This document shows, in pieces, positions 9,284-16,237 of a stretch of DNA of 64,000 nt (within the stretch, counting starts at the first letter, position 1; the number at the start of each line of letters is the position of its first letter). Source of the stretch: Paenibacillus sp. BK033 (GTDB taxonomy: Bacteria; Bacillota; Bacilli; Paenibacillales; Paenibacillaceae); NCBI RefSeq assembly GCF_004345425.1, contig NZ_SLVP01000001.1:868001-932000 (forward strand). The letters run 5' to 3'. A model generated the notes under the pieces. The model worked only from the letters and a program-made list of their open reading frames with translations. It did not search any database and had not been told where the DNA came from. Made by a program: the position numbers and the translations under genes.

Positions 9284-10168
9284 TTAGAAGTCGGCCGGTC
9301 CCATTTTACCGTCCTGGAAGTCAACGAAGGCTTGAAAAACTTCCTGCCGGCTGTTCATGACAAACGGTCCTTGCTGGAAGACCGGCTCATCGATGGGTTC
9401 ACCGCTTAGAACGATCACCAGCGTATCGTCGGTCTGGCCTTCAATCTGAATGGTTCCTTCCGTATTGGTGAAGAGGACGAAATCTCCCTCGGCCGCTTTT
9501 CGCTCTCCGTTAATGACGGCACTGCCTTTCAGCACCATCGCCGCCGTATTGTAGGACGCAGGGGGCTCGAAGCTTGCCCGGCCGCCGGCTTTGAACGAGA
9601 TATCGAACAGGTCAACCGGAGTAAAGGTTTGGGCAGGGCCGGTTACGCCGTTGAAGCTGCCGGCGATAACGCGAACCGTACCGCCGCCGTCAGGAAGCTC
9701 CGAATATCCCATATCCGCTTTGAGAAGCTCCTGATATTTCGGCGCGTGCATTTTGTGCGCGCGGGGGAGGTTGACCCACAGCTGAATGACATGGAACAAT
9801 CCGCCGCGTTGGGAGAAGTTTGTCTCATGATATTCCTTGTGCAGCAGACCGGAGCCTGCCGTCATCCATTGCACGTCTCCGGGGCCGATAATCCCGTGAT
9901 GGCCTTTGTTGTCATGATGCTCGACGTAACCGTCGTATGCGATGGTAACCGTCTCGAAGCCGCGGTGCGGATGCGCGCCAACGCCTTTTACCTCATTGCT
10001 TGGCGGGAAAACAAACGGCGCGTTGTAATCCATCAGAATAAAGGGACTAAAGCGTTCGCTGAAGTTCGTGCCGCCGGGGAAATAATTCGATACCCGGAAT
10101 CCGTTGCCAACCATATGGAATGGAGCCCCTTGATATACGCCTTCTACCGCCCGGAATGTTGTTGTCAT
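9284..10168 (-). CDS. Pirin-family cupin protein
   Basis: A 294-residue pirin (YhhW/YhaK/quercetinase-like group). The N-terminal cupin holds the metal site AHPHRGFETV plus HKEYHE, giving the usual three His and one Glu; the C-terminal half is the pirin_C barrel (FEPPASYNTAAMVLKG). Bacterial pirins are quercetin 2,3-dioxygenase-like enzymes or redox-linked regulators. It has its own sigma-A promoter overlapped by an MhqR-like palindrome and its own terminator, so it is a single-gene transcript even though it sits next to the two other cupin genes. An induced response to quinones or aromatic compounds is a reasonable inference. Confidence 0.93.
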   Translation of the reverse strand: MTTTFRAVEGVYQGAPFHMVGNGFRVSNYFPGGTNFSERFSPFILMDYNAPFVFPPSNEVKGVGAHPHRGFETVTIAYDGYVEHHDNKGHHGIIGPGDVQWMTAGSGLLHKEYHETNFSQRGGLFHVIQLWVNLPRAHKMHAPKYQELLKADMGYSELPDGGGTVRVIAGSFNGVTGPAQTFTPVDLFDISFKAGGRASFEPPASYNTAAMVLKGSAVINGERKAAEGDFVLFTNTEGTIQIEGQTDDTLVIVLSGEPIDEPVFQQGPFVMNSRQEVFQAFVDFQDGKMGPADF

Positions 10169-10211
10169 GATCGATGCAACTCCTTATATTTGAATTCTGT
10201 TCATTAATAAT

Positions 10212-10229
10212 TATCTTAATTTAAAGATA
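10212..10229 (-). promoter_or_regulatory. Candidate MhqR-type operator of the pirin gene
   Basis: TATCTTAATTTAAAGATA has 6-bp inverted arms (TATCTT / AAGATA) and fits the TATCT-N8-AGATA pattern bound by MarR-family MhqR repressors. It lies directly downstream of, and touches, the -10 box, a typical repressor position. Confidence 0.6.
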
Positions 10230-10257
10230 TTATACTATAAAAAAGTAAGTGTGTAAA
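10229..10257 (-). promoter_or_regulatory. Sigma-A promoter of the pirin gene
   Basis: On the minus strand TTTACA (10257-10252) and TATAAT (10234-10229) are separated by exactly 17 bases, about 60 bases upstream of the pirin start. Confidence 0.75.
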
Positions 10258-10718
10258 GAGGTTGGAAGCAAAAGCGATTGAAGCTTTCTTTGTTATGTTA
10301 TTTTTCATTAATAGCTGTAAATGTTTCAACTTAACCTGTATGTTTTGTTTCAAGAAAGTCTATATACATGTAATTGTATAATTATGCAAGAAAAGATGGA
10401 CGGGGAACGATAGTTCAATAAGTAGATGGTAGAGGTTTATAAATTGTTATAATGGTTAAACTATAAAAATAACTATCGATTGTGTTTAACTGATATTCAT
10501 GACTAAACTGTGCACGTCGGACCGTCTGAAGGTGCTGACAAAGAATATACATTAGATCAACGATAAATATACCGCCAAGGCATTATGCCGTGGTGGTTTT
10601 TCATATGCCCGTTTCCAACGATCAGGTGTGCAATAAAGAGACTTGCTGTTCTCGGAGCAATTGAGGCAGGAAAACGTAGAAATAAGTGGTTACTAACATC
10701 AATGAATGGAGGGATAGA
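10258..10718. other. AT-rich intergenic stretch without a gene
   Basis: No convincing coding frame in about 460 bases. It holds one copy of the header repeat described below (10399-10420), a pair of inverted 8-mers CGATAGTT (10408-10415) and AACTATCG (10471-10478), and a terminator-like hairpin ACCGCCA...TGGTGGTTTTTC at 10571-10600 with no obvious gene before it. Confidence 0.6.
10399..10478 (+). repeat. Header repeat copy 1
   Basis: GACGGGGAACGATAGTTCAA, a member of the family found six times between 10.4 and 14.2 kb. An inverted AACTATCG at 10471-10478 could close a stem with CGATAGTT in the header. This copy does not follow a recognisable gene. Confidence 0.6.
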
Positions 10719-10785
10719 ATGATCGGACAGATTTTGATCTTATAAGAAGCCTGGTTCCTGGGTGGAACCGGGCTTCCGTTTTTTT
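10719..10785 (+). other. Eight-codon frame followed at once by a terminator
   Basis: GGAGGG five bases before ATG leads a frame encoding MIGQILIL with stop TAA at 10743-10745. The hairpin GAAGCCTGGTTCC / GGAACCGGGCTTC (10746-10758 / 10764-10776) starts at the next base and is followed by seven T. This could be a leader peptide with attenuator, a tiny hydrophobic peptide gene, or a remnant. Confidence 0.4.
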
Positions 10786-10794
10786 GCGCTGCAT

Positions 10795-10968
10795 TTACTC
10801 AAATTTCTTCAAGTCACGGGCTGAGCGCTCTACAGATTGATTTTGCTCAAATACCTCTGCAGCTTCCTCGGCGGAAAATTCCGTGTCGTTTGAACCTGGC
10901 ACCGGCATTCTGTTCATCTTCGTACTCTGCACTTCCGCTTTTGATACCTCGTTTTGCTTATTGGTCAT
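10795..10968 (-). CDS. Small hydrophilic protein, possibly gamma-type SASP-like
   Basis: A 57-residue frame with an excellent ribosome binding site (AAGGAGGTG, six bases before ATG). The product is charged and soluble (MTNKQNEVSKAEVQSTK..., ending ARDLKKFE). The segment DTEFSAEEAAEVFEQNQ is loosely like the GTEFASETxxxEVxxQN unit of gamma-type small acid-soluble spore proteins, which are amino-acid stores in spores, but the repeat is not duplicated and the Gln/Asn content is lower. The SASP link is tentative; the gene itself is well supported by its start signal and by an uninterrupted frame in an otherwise empty region. Confidence 0.6.
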   Translation of the reverse strand: MTNKQNEVSKAEVQSTKMNRMPVPGSNDTEFSAEEAAEVFEQNQSVERSARDLKKFE

Positions 10969-11264
10969 GTTAGCACCTCCTTATGCTCAATAACGGCAAG
11001 CATTATGTTTATCATTGTTCGGATAAATTATGCAACTTGCGTTTTTTGCAAATCGGCTGTGCTACCCGGAAACGTCGAGAAGAACAAAATGGCAGCTGAA
11101 TTTATGTTACGCTTCACCATCGTGTTGGGCATGGTCTTACAGCTTGCCTTTCAATTCAGAACGTTAGCAGCTAAGCAACTGATTCGCCATTATAACGATA
11201 CCTTCTATATTTTTGCTATACGCGAATACAGTGCTATTTTGAGGTATCGGAATTAAGCAAAGGG

Positions 11265-11450
11265 TCAGTCGGGTTGCCTTGCGCTTACAGCCTCCCATGC
11301 CTCCCAAGCGGCTAATCGATCGGCATAGGCTCCGCGTACCAAAGGCAAGACTCCAGCGCCGACTGCAAACCGCAGAGGCGGATCCTGGGCGTCTACGATT
11401 TGAAGAATCGCTTCGGCTGTTGCCCGCGGATCGCCTCGGTGTTCAGTCAC
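11265..11450 (-). pseudogene. C-terminal fragment of a short-chain dehydrogenase, inverted
   Basis: The minus-strand frame encodes about 60 residues that match the end of classical SDR proteins: GDPRATAEAILQIVDAQDPP followed by an RFAVGAG-type stretch and a Leu/Ala-rich final helix. The catalytic part lies beyond its start, but on the opposite strand (see 11451-11529), so the gene was broken by an inversion at about 11450. No function expected. Confidence 0.7.
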
Positions 11451-11529
11451 CGCTCATCGGCTTCTATTGCGCTTCCAAATGGGCGGTCGAAGCTCTGCTC
11501 GATAGCCTCGCGCAAGAAGTTGAACTATC
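11451..11529 (+). pseudogene. Active-site fragment of a short-chain dehydrogenase
   Basis: The plus strand encodes IGFYCASKWAVEALLDSL followed by AQEVEL, the YxxxK catalytic motif and following helix of an SDR. It abuts the inverted C-terminal fragment on its left and is fused to an unrelated LysR fragment on its right. Together they show that this locus was assembled by rearrangement. Confidence 0.65.
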
Positions 11530-11985
11530 ATGGTAGGGCCATTACTTGCAGAACGTTGGAAAGAATACTACCGTGCGCTTGAATTGGGGAGTTACCGTTT
11601 TTGTTTTGCCGTCTCTCGGCACCATAGGCTGGCTTCTAAGAAAACACTTTCTGTCACAGATTTGTATGGGGAAAGATTGGCCGTGGTGAATGGCGGGAAC
11701 TGCTCAGTTATTCATGATATACGTGATTTTTTGATAAAAAATCATCCTCAAATACGAATTAAAGAGATTCCGCGACTCTACGACCTTGATGGGTTTAATC
11801 GCTGCGAGGAAAGTAATACGGTTATGCTGACATTGGAGGCGTGGGCGGATATTCACCCATCCTTGGCGACGATCCCAAGTGATTTGGATTTTGCAGTTCC
11901 GTATGGATTGCTATATTCATTACATCCATCGGAGGCAGTCAATCAATTTATAGAGATCATAAAAGAAATGAATGCTAGCAAATAG
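11530..11985 (+). pseudogene. LysR-family regulator, C-terminal effector domain only
   Basis: About 135 recognisable residues of a LysR substrate-binding domain (FAVSRHHRLASKKTLSVTDL, then GGNCSVIHDIRDFLIKNHP, and the PYGLLYSLHPSEAVNQFIEI ending). The DNA-binding helix-turn-helix and roughly the first 150 residues are missing; upstream sequence belongs to an SDR. It has no good ribosome binding site. A header-repeat copy begins right after its stop. Confidence 0.7.
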
Positions 11986-12013
11986 GGGGACGGGGAAACT
12001 ATAGCGAAAATTC
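11986..12013 (+). repeat. Header repeat copy 2
   Basis: GGACGGGGAAACTATAGCGA directly follows the TAG stop of the LysR fragment. No hairpin follows; the next gene's ribosome binding site starts within it. Confidence 0.5.
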
Positions 12014-12026
12014 TAGGAGGTGTATT

Positions 12027-12329
12027 ATGGAAAGAGCTAACTGGATCCCACTACGGAACATAAGTGATGATGAAAAGATTTGGATTGGGACAAAGGTTAG
12101 GCTTTATAATGTTGGGTTGAATGTTATTGATAAGGCGGATGACTATTATGATTATTAGGTGTCTTTTATCTATGATAACGTAGAGTATCTTCAACTAACC
12201 AACCTCTCGCAAGGTAAGGCAGGTAATATTATTTGTGTTATTAAGAAAGATATACCGAATCATTATGCATTGGGTAAAACCCTTAAAGATAGGATGGGAC
12301 TTGAAAATACATTTGTCCTTTTAGAGTAG
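12027..12329 (+). pseudogene. Small unknown protein interrupted by an in-frame amber codon
   Basis: AGGAGGTG lies before an ATG at 12027. The frame encodes 43 residues (MERANWIPLRNISDDEKIWI...DDYYDY), meets TAG at 12156-12158, then continues in the same frame for 56 further residues (VSFIYDNVEYLQLTNLSQGK... ...FVLLE) to TAG at 12327-12329. The two halves read as one acidic protein of about 100 residues, with no frameshift. Either a nonsense mutation or a recent pseudogene. Size and composition recall small immunity-type proteins, but I cannot name a family. Confidence 0.6.
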
Positions 12330-12387
12330 CTAAAGTTAGCTGAACTACCATGAAAGAACGTATTAATTTGCAGATATAGATGCATGG

Positions 12388-12462
12388 AGGGACGGGAAAC
12401 GTTAGCTCAAATACAACAAACCGGTAGCGGATTAGAGATCCGCTGCCGGTTTGTTGTTTGAG
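12388..12462 (+). repeat. Header repeat copy 3 with long hairpin
   Basis: GGGACGGGAAACGTTAGCTC is followed by an 18-bp stem (12415-12432 / 12438-12455, one wobble; AACAAACCGG...CCGGTTTGTT) flanked by CTCAA and TTGAG that can extend the pairing. No T run follows, so it is not a classical terminator on this strand. Confidence 0.7.
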
Positions 12463-12538
12463 TAAGGTCAGCATAGTTACATTAATATGTGGTAATATTT
12501 TTAAGAACAACTTGATGATACCTTATGGAGGCTACTTC

Positions 12539-12721
12539 TTGAAGCGAAAAGGAATTAGATTTTTAGCCTTGTTTTCGGTCTTCTTTATCGGAAACCTTAT
12601 TCTAAACGCGATATTTAAACCGGATTTGGAAGTTAGAACAGCATTCTTAGTAGCATTTGGTACCTCAACTGGCGTGGCCTTAGTTGAATATTATTTAAAG
12701 AAACGCAAAGTCGATGATTGA
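12539..12721 (+). CDS. Small membrane protein of unknown function
   Basis: A 60-residue protein starting at TTG, chosen because GGAGG lies seven bases upstream; the frame is open further upstream but without such a site and runs into a repeat. After KRKGIR come two hydrophobic segments (about residues 6-24 and 35-51) and a basic tail KKRKVDD, consistent with two membrane passes. I do not recognise the family. Its TGA stop overlaps the next header-repeat copy. Confidence 0.55.
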   Translation: MKRKGIRFLALFSVFFIGNLILNAIFKPDLEVRTAFLVAFGTSTGVALVEYYLKKRKVDD

Positions 12722-12790
12722 CGGGGAACGTTAGTTCAGAATAACACGACAGCAGCCGGCCTATAACGTCTGGTTGCTTTTTGTCGAAAG
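12719..12790 (+). repeat. Header repeat copy 4 with terminator-like hairpin
   Basis: TGACGGGGAACGTTAGTTCA begins inside the stop codon of the small membrane protein gene. It is followed by AGCAGCCGG / CTGGTTGCT, a 9-bp stem with two wobbles, then TTTT, so this copy can also end transcription. Confidence 0.7.
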
Positions 12791-12862
12791 GGCAGGGTAC
12801 TTCCAATATAATTGAGATTGGAGACTGGACTAGAAAGGGTTTTAACTCAAGGGGGTGGTTAA

Positions 12863-13312
12863 GTGAATGAATGTATCATCACAAAAGTTAATCATCTAGA
12901 AACCACTAAGATAATGCGACTCGTTGAAGAAAGTACGAGCGAAGGATTTCGTCACATCAAACGATTAGTGATCGACTATGAAGCAGGAACCAATAAATTT
13001 GACGGGGACGGGGAAGCACTCTTCATCGCTATTAAAGACGGCGATATTGTTGGGGTTTGCGGGTTAAACCAAGACCCTCACACAGGTAGTAAAGCAGTTG
13101 GTCGTGTTCGTCGCCTCTATGTCTTACCAAGTGTCCGTCGTTTCGGGATAGGACGCTTGCTGATGGATTCAGTTATTACGGAGGCTAAAAATTACTATCA
13201 GATGCTTGTATTAAAGACAGATAATCCAAATGCAGATATGTTTTATCAATCTATTGGATTTTCTGTTAAGGCTGATTCACAAAATGATACTCACTTTGTG
13301 AAGTTCAGCTAA
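12863..13312 (+). CDS. GNAT-family N-acetyltransferase
   Basis: A 149-residue acetyltransferase starting at GTG with AAGGGGGTGG just upstream. The acetyl-CoA loop is seen in VLPSVRRFGIGRLLMDSV and the family's C-terminal YQSIGFSV motif is intact. The length is normal for the family. The acceptor cannot be predicted. It stands alone between two header repeats, the second of which begins in its own TAA stop, and it is more AT-rich than the core genes of the window. Confidence 0.85.
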   Translation: MNECIITKVNHLETTKIMRLVEESTSEGFRHIKRLVIDYEAGTNKFDGDGEALFIAIKDGDIVGVCGLNQDPHTGSKAVGRVRRLYVLPSVRRFGIGRLLMDSVITEAKNYYQMLVLKTDNPNADMFYQSIGFSVKADSQNDTHFVKFS

Positions 13313-13330
13313 CGGAGAACGTTAGTTGCA
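13307..13330 (+). repeat. Header repeat copy 5
   Basis: CTAACGGAGAACGTTAGTTG starts in the TAA stop of the acetyltransferase gene. In this copy the header is itself a perfect inverted repeat, CTAACG-GAGAA-CGTTAG. No long hairpin follows. Confidence 0.65.
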
Positions 13331-13440
13331 ATATCTTTGGAATGAAGAATAAACTAGGGGAGATGAACGAGTTATCATTGTTTCTTGTGTGCTTGTATTT
13401 TCTACTTTAGTTTGTGACGCTGAGAAATGGAGTGATGTAT

Positions 13441-14055
13441 ATGGATTCAGCCTATTTCGCAAACGCACCGGAACAAATAGCTTTTTATTGTATAATTGCT
13501 CTGGCTGTTGGATGTGAGTTGGCAATTCGAATTTATGCGGATCTTAATTCATATCGATCACGCAGAAATAGCAAAAGGTCGGACTCAGGTTCGATCTTTA
13601 TTGTAGTTTTAGGACTTTCCGGAACTATTTGTTTGAGTTTTTTTCTTGCAAGCGATGTTATGCCGGTTTTTATTAAACAACTAGAATTGCCACATCTATT
13701 TTATTTTTTTGGGATTATTCTTATAATCCTCGGAATTGTTCTCAGAGTTGCATCCGTCTTAACTTTAAGAAAGTATTTCACTGTTACCGTACAAACTATG
13801 AAAAATCATCAACTCATACAAAGCGGCGTCTATAAGCACTTGCGTAATCCATCATATACAGGTTTGTTATTTATTTCGGTCGGAGTTGCATTTTCTTTGG
13901 GTAACGTACTCGCCATTATTTGTTCAACGTTTATTTTTACACTATGTCTTCATGTTAGAATTAAAGTGGAAGAAAAGGCATTACGTGAACAATTCAAAAA
14001 GGAATTCGACGAATATTGTTCAAAAACGTATAGATTGATCCCGTTCATTTGGTAA
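13441..14055 (+). CDS. Isoprenylcysteine carboxyl methyltransferase (ICMT)-family membrane protein
   Basis: A 204-residue integral membrane protein with about five hydrophobic segments. The C-terminal part has the ICMT/PEMT signature: KHLRNPSYTGLL, then EEKALREQFKKEFDEYCSKT and a final RLIPFIW. In bacteria such proteins are putative methyltransferases of unknown substrate, since protein prenylation is absent. ATG 13441 is preferred for its spacing from ATGGAG; the frame is open back to a GTG at 13414. Base composition is clearly AT-rich, as for its neighbours. Confidence 0.82.
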   Translation: MDSAYFANAPEQIAFYCIIALAVGCELAIRIYADLNSYRSRRNSKRSDSGSIFIVVLGLSGTICLSFFLASDVMPVFIKQLELPHLFYFFGIILIILGIVLRVASVLTLRKYFTVTVQTMKNHQLIQSGVYKHLRNPSYTGLLFISVGVAFSLGNVLAIICSTFIFTLCLHVRIKVEEKALREQFKKEFDEYCSKTYRLIPFIW

Positions 14056-14097
14056 ATCGTTCGTTTAATGCTCAGCGAGACCCGCGCAGATAATTCC

Positions 14098-14170
14098 GCT
14101 AACGGGACACTATAATTCAATCAATAAAGCCGCAGCAGATCGGAGGATCTGCTGCGGCTTTATTGAATTA
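14098..14170 (+). repeat. Header repeat copy 6 with long hairpin
   Basis: CTAACGGGACACTATAATTC is followed by a perfect 19-bp stem (14123-14141 / 14146-14164, AATAAAGCCGC...GCGGCTTTATT) with a GGAG loop; AATTC and GAATT can extend it. The architecture is that of copy 3, although the stem sequence differs. Confidence 0.7.
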
Positions 14171-14268
14171 AAGGGCGAGGACAGGATTCATTAAGAATTA
14201 TAGAGTTCTAAAAGAGATGAAGATATTGCCCGAATTCCATCATTCAAGAATTGAAGGAATAACTATGA

Positions 14269-14643
14269 GTGGTCTCCGGAACGGTAACGATTGATTTCAA
14301 AGCGCCAGGCATGAAAAATGTATGGGCAAGAGCGTGGCATCAACCGGATGAAGCGCATTCGGGTCCCAACGGTTATAATGCCTGGATTCAACAACGAAAT
14401 GCACATGCAAGATTAAAGAATTCGATATGTATGGTAAGAATCAACAGCACAAACACACAATCTAGAAATGACTATCATCGGGACGAATCAAAATTAATTT
14501 CTGGTGCAGGGAAGATTTATTTATTAATGAAATATTGTCAAGATAATAATTTAATGTATCGTTCGATCGCATATAAATCTACTATTGAGAACGCGCGCTT
14601 TTGGAAGGAAATAGTAGTCCCTGATAGAATGAATAGAAGATGA
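14269..14643 (+). pseudogene. Chimeric remnant, start resembles a secreted glycosidase module
   Basis: A 124-residue open frame starting at GTG with no ribosome binding site. The first 40 residues (GTVTIDFKAPGMKNVWARAW, then a QPDEAHSGPNGYNAW-like stretch) resemble the beta-sandwich modules of secreted Paenibacillus glycosidases. The rest is Asn/Arg-rich and looks unrelated. No signal peptide or catalytic domain is present. I read it as debris fused from two sources; it could instead be an unknown gene. Confidence 0.4.
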
Positions 14644-14680
14644 CAGGTAATAAACTAGTTACACATAAGGAGATAGACTA

Positions 14681-15133
14681 ATGGCAGAAAACAAATTGCT
14701 AAGAATGGACAATGTTGGCATCGTTGTTGAGTCCCTTGACGAAGCAATCTCTTTCTTCGAAGAGATTGGCTTGAGGCTGGAAGGGCGGGCTACTATCGAA
14801 GGTGAGTGGGCGGGTCGCGTAACCGGGCTAGGGTCGCAGTGTGTAGAGATTGCTATGATGGTTACCCCAGATGGCCACAGCCGTCTTGAACTTTCGCGAT
14901 TTCTCACTCCACCTACAATATCAGATCACCGAACAGCGCCAGTAAATGCCCTCGGTTATCTACGCGTCATGTTCACCGTTGAAGATATTGATGAATTGGT
15001 ATCCAGACTTATTAAGCGTGGTGCTGAGCTCATTGGCGAAGTAGTTCAATACGGAGACTCGTACCGGCTCTGCTACATGCGTGGTACTGAAGGGCTTCTA
15101 ATCGGTTTGGCGGAACAGCTCGGTAATAAATAA
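14681..15133 (+). CDS. VOC-family (glyoxalase/bleomycin-resistance-like) protein
   Basis: A 150-residue vicinal-oxygen-chelate protein with a clear start (AAGGAGATAGACTA-ATG). The two beta-alpha-beta-beta-beta halves are visible: RMDNVGIVVESLDEAISFFE opens the first, GYLRVMFTVEDIDELVSRL the second. Such proteins bind a metal and act as lyases, dioxygenases or antibiotic-binding proteins; the substrate here is unknown. It is isolated: a broken HAD gene follows it and a remnant precedes it. Confidence 0.88.
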   Translation: MAENKLLRMDNVGIVVESLDEAISFFEEIGLRLEGRATIEGEWAGRVTGLGSQCVEIAMMVTPDGHSRLELSRFLTPPTISDHRTAPVNALGYLRVMFTVEDIDELVSRLIKRGAELIGEVVQYGDSYRLCYMRGTEGLLIGLAEQLGNK

Positions 15134-15165
15134 GTGGTTTGAAAGAAGACTTAACTGGAAAGTAC

Positions 15166-15434
15166 ATTACGATCGTTCAAAAAGCCATGTCTCTTCAAGA
15201 GGCGGCTTTACTTTAATGATCTTGATTTAAAGCGTTGCGTTGTTATTGGTGATAGGTGGACCGATATGATTGCTGCCAAATGCAGGATGTACCAAAGTGT
15301 TAGTAAAAACAGGTTCTGGCGAGAAAGCGCCGGCGAGATACCTTAATCATCAATATTTTGATGAATGGCTTGAAGCTACTCCAGACTACATAGCTGAGGA
15401 TTTATTAGACGCTGTCAACTGGCTATTAAAATAG
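15166..15434 (+). pseudogene. HAD-superfamily hydrolase (HAD-IIIA type), truncated and frameshifted
   Basis: One frame encodes LDLKRCVVIGDRWTDMIAAK, containing the HAD motif IV-type GDRxTD. After about 15281 homology continues in another frame as AGCTKVLVKTGSGEKAPARY and ends at ...LLDAVNWLLK with TAG at 15432-15434. Omitting the T at 15281 restores one continuous frame, so a single-base insertion explains the break. The N-terminal nucleophile motif DxDGT is missing as well. No function expected. Confidence 0.7.
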
Positions 15435-15515
15435 CGTTCAACTAGCGTAGGATGTGTGCAAAAAGAGGGCATTTGAATGGCATCTTTGCAAGAAAAGACG
15501 AAAGGGTGAGGATTC

Positions 15516-16157
15516 ATGGAAGTAAATGTGTTAGAGCGTTTACCAAATCCAATAATCTTAAAAAAGCTAATGAAAGTCCAAGCGTCATTAAATATTATTC
15601 TTTGTCGAGATGAATGGCTTCGTTACCATAGTTTTGTTCAAGATTGGGATGAAGGTGTTTGTATGGCGAAAATAGATAATGGAGCGGGTGACCATCTAAT
15701 TATTTTGTTTTCCCCTGAAGGCTCCATCATAAAAGGCTTCGATCATGAATCTGAATTAAGCCCGTATGCTCAAGATGAACATCAAGTATTGCAAGGGATT
15801 TATGATGACGTTCCTAAGGAATTAGTATCTTTGCTTGAAGATGATGCAATTGAAAAAGACGATGTGACTTTTTGTATATGGCGTAAAAGCAGTGACGTTA
15901 ACTGGCACAAGGGAAAAGTTGAAATTCCATTGGGTGTAAGCGATGGTTCCGATTTTTTAATCGGCTGTATATTCCATACACCGGAGGACTTTGTAGAATT
16001 TGCAGAAGGCTATTTTGAATTATCGCCATCATTAGAGGTTGTTGCAAAAATTTATAATGATTTCCCCATTACGGAAGAGATAATCAATATCTTAAATCCC
16101 GGCTGTGATGTAAAGGAAGTTCTTCAAGAGTTAGAGTTATTACGCTTAAGGAGTTAG
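15516..16157 (+). CDS. Unknown 213-residue acidic protein
   Basis: A soluble, strongly acidic protein with start AAAGGGTGAGGATTC-ATG. Conserved-looking features are a Trp-rich core (FCIWRKSSDVNWHKGKVEIP) and an N-terminal LERLPNPIILKKLMKV. No signal peptide or membrane segment. I do not recognise the family; size, acidity and location beside two other AT-rich orphans would suit an immunity or accessory protein, but no toxin gene is visible. It does not share an operon with the pseudogene before it. Confidence 0.7.
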   Translation: MEVNVLERLPNPIILKKLMKVQASLNIILCRDEWLRYHSFVQDWDEGVCMAKIDNGAGDHLIILFSPEGSIIKGFDHESELSPYAQDEHQVLQGIYDDVPKELVSLLEDDAIEKDDVTFCIWRKSSDVNWHKGKVEIPLGVSDGSDFLIGCIFHTPEDFVEFAEGYFELSPSLEVVAKIYNDFPITEEIINILNPGCDVKEVLQELELLRLRS

Positions 16158-16237
16158 TGAGGCCGTTTTCTCAAGGCGCTAGTACTTTCTTTGGTGGTAC
16201 TATATCTCACTAAGCTAATTTTTCGAGGGGCTTTCAC

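Noticed and set aside
10954..11256. 100-codon frame on the plus strand
   Set aside because: It begins inside the small minus-strand gene's 5' end, has no ribosome binding site, and shows no domain; part is Cys-rich low-quality sequence.
13003..13018. GACGGGGACGGGGAA inside the acetyltransferase gene
   Set aside because: It resembles the header by chance; it lies within conserved coding sequence and lacks the GTTAGTTC half.
10399..14170. Idea that the header repeats are integron attC sites
   Set aside because: The header includes GTTAG-type bases but no paired RYYYAAC/GTTRRRY core flanks each hairpin, stems are perfect rather than bulged as in attC, and no integron integrase is seen. The cassette analogy is kept only as a question.
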